DNA of 64,000 bases from assembly GCF_026230105.1 (NCBI RefSeq), contig NC_079474.1, positions 10,938,187-11,002,186 on the forward strand, written 5' to 3'. Below, one piece after another: positions 10,672 through 20,949 of this stretch (its first letter is position 1; the number at the start of each line of letters is the position of its first letter). The position numbers were made by a program, and so were the translations under genes. This stretch comes from Diorhabda sublineata. Taxonomy: Eukaryota; Arthropoda; Insecta; Coleoptera; Chrysomelidae. The notes under the pieces are model-generated. The model was given only the letters and a program-made list of their open reading frames with translations. It made no database searches and was not told the origin of the DNA.

Positions 10672-12203
10672 TATTAAAAATGTGATTTGGACGCGTCAAC
10701 CGCTTCTTCAGGTGTAGAAAAACGTTGACCACGCAAACATTGGGTGCCAAACAAACTGTTCAAAAACGTTTCGGCCTAAACTGGTGTGTGAGAACTCGCA
10801 TTATCGTGGTGGAAAATGATTCGTATCGTGATTTTATCGAACACTTTTGGCCAACAGATGCTGGTGTACCTACCATTCAGAATTGACCGTTCCACGTGTT
10901 GCTCCAATGGAACGGTGGCAACATGTCCAGTTATACAAAACAAAAACAGCACGACGAATGACCTTCAATTCGATGTTTTGACTGTTCAAAGATGTTTTCC
11001 TTTGAACTGATGTGTGACAACTCGTTTTGTCATGGTGGAAAATGATTCTTCTTCTGCGATTGGTTTCCCTGATTTTTTCTAAAACTTCTGGTGTACCATT
11101 CAGAATTGACTGTTCTACGTTGCTCTAATAGAACGGTAGTGACATCTCCAGTTATTAGGAAACAACATTTGCTGCGAAGAGCTTCGTCGCAAACAACTTT
11201 TGTGGATTTAGCTCGTCTTGAAAGACCCATACAGTCGATTGTTGTTTAGTTTCGGATTCATATATACAGATCCATGATTCGGTGCTTCTCACGATCTTAT
11301 AGAGGTCTTTTGAAACACCGAATTATCTCATCATTTCCGAAGGGAACCGTATTTTACCCTCCATAAACGTATCGTCTCTGATTATTACCTAATTGTTGTC
11401 TTATATCAATGTGATTATGAAGGATCACAAATGTCCCTTGTCTACCAGAATTGATAGTTTTTATTGTATACGATAAGATTTAGCACTTAAGGCAAGTTGT
11501 ACACTGTCCCCTCCTAATGGGAACCAACCTCATAGTTAAGTGATTACGTGTGTCCCTTGCACACTTGAAGTTTCTAAACGACCACATATATCCAGTTTTA
11601 TAATTAATCATAGCTTTTGCCAATAAGATTTAGTATTTAAGACAGCTTGTACATGGATACTGAGTTCTTAATACTTTGACATACTTCGAGTACGATAGTC
11701 GAATTATTGAAATTAATTATTTATAAATAGTTTTTTCAAATTAATGAATTGAGTTATTTAACTACCGCGAATGAATTTTTTTTAGTATTTCTTTGCACCA
11801 GGATAAGGAATTTTTTTAAGTGATTGTCAAATTATGCAGTATCCAATAATACAACTCTTTTTGACAGCCGATGTTCATGCAATATAAAATTCATCCTGTA
11901 GCGAAGTAGGATCACGATTGAATTCGGAATACCAAAAAATATGATGGCTCGAGTTGGTGCTTCATCACCAAAAGTCGAAGTGTGATCCAGGATCCACGTC
12001 GAAAGTAATGAAAAATCATCGCACGGAAATGTTCGCGATTTAATTCCAATTTTAGACCAAGATGAATGTTTCAAGTTTCTACAAACAATTCAAATAGTAT
12101 GACGCGTTCACCATTGGAAATGTCAAACTTTATAATGACAATGTCGGATTTGACATATTCACATCATTGTTGCCATATCTTAAAAGTTAAGTAGCAACCC
12201 TCG
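10672..12203 (-). mobile_element. Broken mariner element (minus), truncated and interrupted
   Basis: The 5' TIR (CGAGGGTTGCTACTTAA on the minus strand) ends at 12203, next to TA. It matches the TIR of the mariner at 51786. 11830-12203 holds the transposase N-terminal region in shifted frames. 10672-11345 holds the C-terminal half: ESWICIYESETKQQS, LLEQRRTVNSEWYT and FHHDNASSH-type catalytic sequence. A block of about 150 bp of this half is present twice (about 10789-10942 and 11020-11175). 11346-11829 does not look like mariner and may be an insertion. The 3' TIR is missing. Multiple stops and frameshifts make it inactive. Confidence 0.75.
11465..11660. repeat. Short direct repeat inside the mariner interruption
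   Basis: Sequence like ATAAGATTTAGCACTTAAGG..TTGTAC near 11472 recurs as ATAAGATTTAGTATTTAAGA..TTGTAC near 11622, with about 150 bp between starts. Both are followed or preceded by related GTGTCCCTTG blocks. It supports a separate repeat-derived insertion here. Confidence 0.5.
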
Positions 12204-12205
12204 TA

Positions 12206-14707
12206 TACGAAAAAAACCTATTTGTGATTTTTGAAATAGCTAAATATGTTTTTAAAAATGGAATTTATCCATATTTTCATTGTTTGTAGATTTTGAGAAC
12301 CATGGCGAGTTATAAAAAGGAAAGGATTCCATATTTTATTCCTGTTTTTAAACTAAATTTGTGACAAAGATTCAATAGCGTAAACACATTTAATGTTATC
12401 AGTTCTAATGAGCCCTTTATTCATGCTGTTTACCTTATCTTTTGAATAACCTTGTATATATCTAAATTGATAATTAGATTCTACATAACGAGTTTATTCC
12501 ACTGATATTAAACTGTCCTTCTTTGCGGAAATTTATGCAACACATAAAACATCGAATTATGTGAAAATTGCGAAGTTCCTTTTTTTAAACAGATTATAAT
12601 TTTCGTTTTTGAGACATCTGTTCACAAGATGCTCTTCTCGTGAATACTTTGTATTATAATAAACCAAATAATCCTATTGTACTTACACCCCAGAATATAA
12701 TAAACTTACGCAAATGGAAAATGACAATGATGTACTTAAAAGTTTTTATAAGTACGATTTGGTACAAGAGAGTTTGTAGTACTACAATTTTAAATAATTG
12801 ATTCATTAATATAATCAGTAAAGCTCATTTTAGGACGATTTTATTATATATTAATGAATCAATATAACTAGAATAAGTTTTTTTTATAAGAAATTAAAGT
12901 CTTTGAAAACCGCGTAATTCTCGTACTTGTATAACGGTTTCGGTAAATCTTATCTAATTATATTTATTACAGAAATGTCTCGAGATATATGGCAGGTGTA
13001 TAAATGTGAAATATGCTGAGTATTTCTTTATAAATATGCTATTTATACTACAAGTAATGACTTTCTAGAAACAGTATTAAATTTATTTAATTTTCAAAAG
13101 GAACGTCGTTTCTTTTTATGATGAGGCATTCAAAATCGTTAGAAATAAAGCAAAACAAAAAAACAAAGGCATTAACCTTGAAAACTGGTGATCTTTTTAC
13201 ACATGATTTAATATTAATTTTAGGGGATTGTGGCGCCATCTATGTATCAAACTAAGTATCAAATTCAACAAACATGTCGTATATAGTTTATTACGTTTTC
13301 AATTATAAATAAAATAAATGTGTATATTATATTTACATGATGATTTGAAAAATGTATTATATTCAAATTCGGATAGAAAATTCAAAAATATACAAAGGTG
13401 TGTCACATAGTTTGTAATTTGGTTTTCAAATAAATCACATGAAATTTCTAACAATGGTAATGGAAATGATATAAAGAAAACCCGCGATTTTTTACGTCAT
13501 TAATCAACGAAAATAATTGTTTTAATTGCGTTTCTTAATAAGTGTTGATTTTCATAAAAATGAAAATCTAATTAGTGTCTACTTAAGATTGCGATATGAC
13601 GTAATAGTGACAATGCGCGTAGGAATACGGAAAGGTATAAGAGGGGAAGAATGCAAACATACAAGGTGGAACGTTTTTAGTGGGTATAAAATGTTACATT
13701 TTATTTATTTATATATTATAATAACGACTGCACTGTATATTACTTACGAGTTTTGTCCGATAATTTGCGAGATTGATTAAGGGGAAATGTAGACTTGCGG
13801 TTATGGTTCTCAATTGTTCTAACCGCAGTTCATCGGTTCTCACACACATTTTTTTATTTGAAGCTTCCATTCGGTGTTCGGTGAACAATAGATGACAATA
13901 AATTGTTTTCAATTACGATAATTTTTTTTCGACGAATTAGTGATAATTTGATTTTGAAGAAAATATTCATTTTACTGTTTTTATTTTTATAATTTATTTA
14001 TAACAAAAATCGTAAACAAAATTCACGAGATTACGATTTCTTTTTGCGATTTGAATAATTTATACAGGGTATATTTTGTATAAGTACATTATATCTATTG
14101 ATCTTAGTCTCACGCTCAATGTCTCGACCTAATTTATTTTTTTTATCTTATTCAGTCACCAAGCGTTTAAAGAAAGATGTCCGATTGTTATTCTGACAAC
14201 AAAAGAGACCCATGTCATTTTTATAATACATAAATCAGTTTTTGAATATGTTCGTGAATGAATGAAAAATATTTCACCTTATCATTCGAGGATTATTAAA
14301 CTACGTATCAATGATCTTTGTTATATTATGTTCATTATATTCCTAATAATATCAACAGATTGTTGAAAGGACACGAAAGTTGTAAATGTTGAATCAAGAT
14401 TTAGAAACTTATTTTTTTTAAGGTAACGCTATTATTAAGGTGGTGATACGGGGGTAACGCTATATATAAAAGCAAACGGAAAACGGAAATTGGTTATAGT
14501 CACGGCTCGTGCTTGGCTCTCAGTATAAACGGAAATTGTTGAAATGTATTTAATATTTATTATCAGGAAATTCGACTTCCCTTCGTCCACATTGTCTTGG
14601 TAATATTTTTAAAATTATTGACAAGATGTTATAAGCTTCTTGATTTAAAATATTGGCGTCTTTAAATTGTAAAACGTATGTCCATGTTTTATATTTATTG
14701 AATATAC
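12206..14707. other. Intergenic region, no gene recognised
   Basis: AT-rich with only short open frames. A small inverted repeat, GATTCATTAATATA..TATATTAATGAATC, lies near 12800-12860. A TATA-like TATATAAAAG near 14461 follows two copies of GGTAACGCTAT. Nothing codes recognisably. Confidence 0.5.
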
Positions 14708-14708
14708 A

Positions 14709-14884
14709 GGGTGATTTCTCGTATGAAATTGAGATGGGTGTTTCCTATAACAAAATTTCCTCGGCTCCAAGATATCACCCTTAAAAGGAAGTGACTAAAA
14801 TTGAGTTTTTATCTAGGATTATATCGCAGAAAGAGGTGGGATGAGGAAATTTTGTTATAGGGAATTTCATACGACCAATCACTC
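14709..14884. mobile_element. Palindromic MITE-like element, ~175 bp
   Basis: The left arm has TCGTATGAAATT and then CCTATAACAAAATTTCCTC. The right arm carries the reverse complement GAGGAAATTTTGTTATAGGG followed by AATTTCATACGA. The outer left end is TACAGGGTGATT and the outer right end is AATCACTC. It could fold into a long hairpin. It has no coding capacity. Confidence 0.7.
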
Positions 14885-15476
14885 AAATATTGTTGCATGA
14901 ATTTAGAAACAACCAGTAAAATGAAAATATCTAGAAATGGAAATTTTTTTCAAAATCTCCACACATAAATCATTGGAATTTGTCTATACGCAATTTTTAT
15001 ACGTAATTTTATTAATATCTCTTATTTGTATTGGATTTACTACCTTAAAAGCGCATTAATTCCCAGATACTTTTGTTTCACACTGTATAATTTATTTTTA
15101 TTTGATAACAGAGCGTCAGTATGTCGCTTTTCACAACTAAGATAAGACAAAAAGACTTTTATATATTCCGTTAAGCGATGTAGTTAATTTACAAGTTCAT
15201 TCACTTCCGTTGATAACCTTTAATGACCTTAACCATATATTTCTACATCTATTTTTCAACATTTCACCATAAAATACGCCATCTTTATATCCTAGAAACA
15301 ATTAAATACTTTGTAGACTTTTTAATTTAATAATTGATATAAATTATGATCATATTTATCCACGTAAAATAAAAAGATTTGTAACGTGTCTAAATTCACT
15401 GCCGAATGACAATAAACGTGATACGTATTACTTTTTGAACATTAAAATCATATTCTACCTTCGGTTATGTACTGTA

Positions 15477-15863
15477 CAGTGTTGCCACAATTTAAAAGCT
15501 GAATGTAAAAATTGAACTAGAAAATGTACTAAATTGTACCAACTTCAAACAAATTTAATAAAATTATAGAAAGATGTATAAACATAAGTTTAAATTAAAT
15601 TTTTTTTCCCAAAAATGTTATAGACTGTGTCAATTATTATTTTAAGGATGAAAAATTTATATAAAGTTTACCGATAAAATTAGCAATGCGGTACAAAAAT
15701 CTCACGATCTAAATATAAATCTAGTTTATTTTATTTAACGAAAATCTAAAATAACTTTATATTTGCGAACGCAGGGAAAATGTATTAGAAAAAAGGAAAA
15801 ATGTACTAGCGTATAAAATATACTAAAATTGTACAATTGTAGGTACTAGCTCTGGCAACACTG
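15477..15863. mobile_element. hAT-type MITE with 8-bp target duplication
   Basis: A 387-bp non-coding element. Its ends are CAGTGTTGCCA at the left and TGGCAACACTG at the right, perfect inverted repeats of 11 bp. Both flanks carry GTACTGTA (15469-15476 and 15864-15871), an exact 8-bp target duplication. Subterminal copies of TTGTAC and ATGTACTA are arranged in both orientations. TIR sequence and 8-bp duplication fit the hAT superfamily. Confidence 0.88.
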
Positions 15864-16346
15864 GTACTGTACTGATGACTGTTCGGTATCGTTCGGAAAT
15901 TCACTTTATTCCGATCTCACTGCCCGGTTCGCTTGTTTTGACATTTGACGTTTCAATGCTAATGAATAAGCAATTTTATTCGACAGTTGTTTCTACTTGT
16001 ATGTTGTTTTTGTATATATAAAATAAATAATTGGCAATGCATAAAAACTGACTGAGTATATCACTTACCACCTCCAGAGATCACGAATTGGTTCTCCATT
16101 GCTATACAGCAAATAAGCATTTAAAAAGTCAATTTGTATTATTATATATTATATTATATGATCACGTGATACGAATCGTTCTCTACTCAACGCAATTATA
16201 GTTTCCGATATTACAGGATGACAGTTGACAAGATTCACAACCTCAATATTTTCAAAAAGTTTAATTTCTATTTAAACCAGTACATTTGATATTTAAAGTT
16301 TTTTGAAATATAAAAAAAAACAATTATTTAAATCACTACTCTCATT

Positions 16347-17452
16347 TTATATTTCATATTGATTTTGAGCTTTAAATTGTATCAAAATTATTAAATACGA
16401 TGTAACTCCATTTATCAAACTCGAAATAAAAAATTTGTCGAATTGGAAAAATCCAGATAGAGTAAATTTTAATGGTAATCCTTCTATTAAACGTGATAAA
16501 TCTTTAAATCGATTTTTAATACGTGGATCTCTTGTTTCGGCATATAAAATTTTACATTGAATTCCTAATTGTCCGCCATCTTGACGAACATTATCGCATG
16601 CTATTATAAAGCGAAGCACAACATACTAAAAAAAAAGTTAATAGAATGAAAGTTTTTTTGCTAAATAAAAACGAAACTTACAAATTCCAATGTTAAATAC
16701 AGACATAAATAGAATTTTTTTAAATCTAAATATCTGATTTGTACGTAATTTCCGTTTAAACAGTACTGACAACATGATAGGATTTTAATAAAAATTAAAC
16801 TAACTCTAACTAAGAGTAAATCTCCAAAATAAACGTTAACGTTTTCTTCGATTTCGAAAATCTTTTTATAAATAGTACTGATGAAATAAGTGTCAGACGA
16901 CGTCTCCAACATATTTATCAATTGCTCCAATCTAACCTGAAGTGTATTTTTTATTTCCAAAAAAATATGATCTGTCAACATTATTTTGGTCAACAAAATT
17001 GTTAGCATTATAATTTGTTTGAAATTTCCTTGGATTATATCAATAAAATAAACTACTGCATAGCATGTAGAAACGAACGACGCCAAAATAATCAATATAT
17101 CACTAAAATATTTCGTTTTAGTGATATAAACATTTCCCATTTTTTCATCCAAATAAATTAAATTTTCCATAATTTTACACCAAGGAATTTTATTAAAAAT
17201 AACGCTGTATCCTAATACCAAATTCCATATGCCAGCATTTAGTATCACAAAAATAGCAAATATTTTCAAGTAGTTATTATATTCAGATAGAGAAGTGAGA
17301 TAAAGGTTATTGCCCACCTCGTATATCGTCAATAATGCCTGAATAAAAATTTGGATACGATCTTTTTTATAATTCCAAGGAATTAAACCTGAAATTTTTC
17401 CGAAAAAAACGTAAATGTTCAACTTATTTTTTATATTACCATTATTAAACAT
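16347..17452 (-). CDS. Gustatory receptor (7tm_7 family), two exons
   Basis: Likely ligand-gated ion channel of chemosensory neurons in the plasma membrane. Exon 1 runs from ATG at 17452 to 16682 (257 codons, donor GTAAGT). Exon 2 runs from 16625 (acceptor TTTTTTTTAG) to the stop ending at 16347. They join in phase 0 as LTLEF|YVVLRFII, giving about 349 residues, a normal length for the family. The protein is hydrophobic with about seven membrane segments and has FGDLLLVRVSLIF in the sixth-segment region. The C-terminal motif is SYLIILIQF, the insect gustatory signature TYhhhhhQF with Ser for Thr. A small C-terminal exon with a phase-0 junction is also typical. It lies head to head with the receptor exons at 19725 and 20950. 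Ligand unknown. Confidence 0.85.
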
Positions 17453-18720
17453 TTTAATGCTTTCGCTTTAATGACAACGATACGTTTAAATTGTCCCATT
17501 TTCTAAATTACTAATCAAAATAATCATAACGATCTTCAAATTGCCATAATTCAGTTATCTACTTTTGTTTTTTGATCAATATCGAAGCTACAAGGTGAAA
17601 ATATTATAAAATAACAAAATATTTTTCGCTTTTTAATTAAATATTATAAATATAACGTCAAATGTCAAAGTGATCTAATGGCGGGCGGAAATAGATGGCG
17701 TTTACGTCTAATAAATTGATATTATGTTATGGAAATGTTTCTTTATTCTATTAGACTATATCAAATGTCAATTCTTTCATTTCATTCAATGATATGTTCA
17801 TTTTTTATAAAGAGTCCAAAATGTAATATGCATCTTAAATAAATATTAAAACTTCGATACAGTTGACAACAATGAGTAGCTATTAGATGTTTAATTTTTA
17901 AACTAAATAAAACACAATTTTATCAAGTGTCTATAACGAATTAGAAATTTATTATATATACATACATTACTTACTTTTATCTAAATTTTATTTGTGTAAC
18001 ACAGTACCTTAATTAGATTATGAATTTGGCAACATCATAAATTAATTATTCTTATTGGTATACTGCTAATGGACCATTCTAGAGCACGTGACATTGACAA
18101 GTCGGCCATTTTGCTTGAGTAATAAACGAAATATTTATTCTCTATTTGTTTAACGTGCCTATATTGAGTTTCAATTGTGACTTTTGTGTTTTTCGTATTG
18201 TTTTTTGCCATTATTTCGGCAAAATGTATCGAATTGAATATTATCGGACTTTGAGCAGTGATATAAAGTGCCATACCACACGATATCAATGAAAATAGTT
18301 TCCTTAGTTAGTTAATACAAATCAATGGCATTATTTTGAAGCATTGATTTGAGTTTTATGTTGTTTTTTACGTTTCTTTAATAAAATTCACAATATTTAT
18401 TATTACACCTCGTATGTTGGTAGTATCTGAAATTTAGGAAAGTTGGTCAAGCAAATTAGGTAATTGGCAAGTTATAAGACTTTTCTGAAAGTAAGAAAAC
18501 ATGAAAACCGTATTTGAATTTGTAATCTACACTTATATATACTTTTTTATCAACTAGGACCGAGATTTATATTTAATTTAAAGGTTATAATATATTCAAA
18601 TTAAATCACCACTTCTAATATATATTTTCTGAGATAATTTTAGTCTCACCAATTCCAGTAAACTTCAAAAATTTGTTGTTCAATTTTGTTCAAGTTCAGT
18701 ATTCATCACATATCATTATA

Positions 18721-18808
<88 letters not shown>

Positions 18809-19724
18809 ATATATACGAATTCGATCAAGTTTTAGCATCATTTCCTCTAAAGGCTCTCTTGTTGGTCAAAACATCTCGCTTAGCACACGATAAACAATTC
18901 AAACACAACAATAATGAAGCGTTTTTAAATAAATTTGCCTGAAACTTAAAAATGAAAAACTCGCTAATGTTTACAAATGCAACAAGTGTGCCACCCGGTA
19001 AAGATGGCCGAACTGTCAATTTTGTCAATCTCGAATGGTCTATAATTGGCGTCTGTTAAATATTCATTATCAATATAAATAACTTAATGTGTTATATGTA
19101 TTTAATTTATTGAACTTATTTAAATAAATAATCGATATAGTGTTTCGTTAAAATAATTGTGATATTGTTTTGTGATACTTATATGAACTATGAGTAGGTA
19201 GTTGTGACCTTTTCTGAAAGTTTTTGTGGTATATTATATGAAAAAAATGCACAGGTGAGTCTTTTTCAGATTTAGTAGTTACTGAACATTACTCAACATA
19301 TTAGATTGTGGCATATTATATTTCATATAAATATATATTTCGTGATTACCTTCTCAATAAGGAAATAATAGCTAAAGTAATTCAATACATATACCGTAGT
19401 TTCCTAACCAAGAATTTAAATTAGGAAATGTTATTTATACGTACGAGGATGATGTAATTTGGTTTTAAAAATGTTTTATTTCATTTTATACATATAATGA
19501 AACTTTATTTTAAATTTAATTAAAAGAATGTCGCAATTCTGTCAAATTGGGAAAATTTTTGATCTCCTATTTGAAATGATAGTAATAACCTCACTTTTAT
19601 ATCGGTTTTAACAAATATCAACCAACGTATATTCATCTCACCCTGTTTGTAAGAATAATCATTTAGTAATTAACTATAATTCATACACGGGCTTGTAATA
19701 TTAACCACGATTTTTCTTTTATTA
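17453..19724. other. Intergenic spacer between divergent gustatory receptors
   Basis: No gene seen. It contains a long TA microsatellite. Imperfect inverted segments lie around 18070-18115 and 19005-19055, sharing ACCATTC, TGACA and TCGGCCAT. Promoters for both receptor units should lie within this spacer. Confidence 0.5.
18718..18814. repeat. (TA)n microsatellite
   Basis: A run of alternating TA about 95 bp long with one break. The apparent Tyr-Ile protein across it is an artefact of the repeat. Confidence 0.95.
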
Positions 19725-20537
19725 ATGCTCGGTATTTCATTTAAAATGTATACTAAGTTATATACAAAAAATGTAATGGCGAACGTTTATAATATAATAG
19801 GTTCGATATTAGTAATAATACCGTGTGAGTCAAAAAAATTGTTATTTATCCAAATAGGATTCAATATAATTTATATTATGACCGGATTGGGTTTATGTAT
19901 TGGCGTTATTGAAAACGAAGAATATAATGAATATTATAAGTTGTATATATTGACATTAGGTTTAGTTCTTATTGGTTCCAATGGTTTTTTTCTATATGGA
20001 ATGATTGTAAATAAGAAATATTGGAAGAAAATGGTAGAAAATATAACCAGTGTGGAAATAAACGATTTTAAATACGGAACAAAATCTCAAATGGTTATTT
20101 ATATGTTTGCAATGACTTTTATGTCTGCATTAATTGTTTTAATGAACGAAAAATTCGATTCTAATATTTTTTTAACTATAATATCGATTATTTTGATGAA
20201 CACGATATTGTACATCGATATTTTACTTATGGTAAATACGAATTTATTTCGTAAAAAAATTTTGGATGTCATAAACTTGTTAAATTTGATAGAATTAAAA
20301 AATGGACGCACTCGACAAATTTCCGGTTTTATCTTTTACGTCATGTCGTCGTATAAGAAAATATTTTCAGCTGTTGATAATTTTAATAAATTTTTCGGTA
20401 TTTTGATGTTACTTAGAATTATTTTCAATAACGTCATCGTTTTGGTTTGCTTCGTGTATATTTTCAATTGGTATTATAATAGAAAAGAGATTGGATTCTA
20501 TGCTGTTTGTCTCTTTGCAATCACGGCAATTCAATTG
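19725..20537 (+). CDS. Gustatory receptor, alternative first exon A
   Basis: A single open exon of 271 codons if translation starts at ATG 19725; MYTKLYT at 19746 is an alternative start. It encodes about six hydrophobic segments, and FNKFFGILMLLRIIF matches the same region of the neighbouring receptors. It ends AIQL with a donor GTGAGT at 20538, phase 0. No C-terminal receptor exon follows before the next first exon at 20950. The only compatible exon downstream is 23066-23332, so it probably splices there, sharing it with exon B. Alternatively, its own last exon has been lost and it is a fragment. Reading on past the donor gives no TYhhhhhQF motif. Confidence 0.75.
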
Positions 20538-20949
20538 GTGAGTAAAAAACATTTTACAACGGTTTTCTCATTAGATACATAGTGTGTTTCAAAAAAAAAG
20601 CTGACCTCGTATTTAGGATAGGTATTTATATGATTTTGCCAACAATATATTTGAATGGAATTCTATTATTATATCTGATTCGCATAGAGGTCGCCATAAC
20701 TTTTTTTAGGTTAGATTTATTGATCGAAATTTTAAGAGACTTTTTTGATATACCGTGTATATATAATGGGTGTTATGCATGTTGTTTGTTGTTTTTTTAT
20801 GAAATGATATTTTTTTTGAACACCTAGAATCTAAGGTATTTTATTTGATAAGATGCGATTAGAAACCTAATGACTTGTAATAAATTTAAAAGCTTCTAAT
20901 AACACCTATATAAAGATAAGTGTGCTTTTATTTCACGTTAGAAATTAAA
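20538..20949. other. Spacer between alternative gustatory receptor first exons
   Basis: Contains an open frame at 20582-20827 that has no receptor C-terminal motif and looks accidental. CTATATAAAG near 20905-20914 is a TATA-like box about 40 bp before the ATG of exon B and could be its promoter. Confidence 0.4.

Noticed and set aside
18673..18942. Tyr-Ile repeat protein
   Set aside because: Product of a TA microsatellite read in frame.
20582..20827. 81-codon frame as a C-terminal exon of the first receptor
   Set aside because: It lacks the TYhhhhhQF-type ending, has no suitable junction, and does not resemble the last exons of the two neighbouring receptors.
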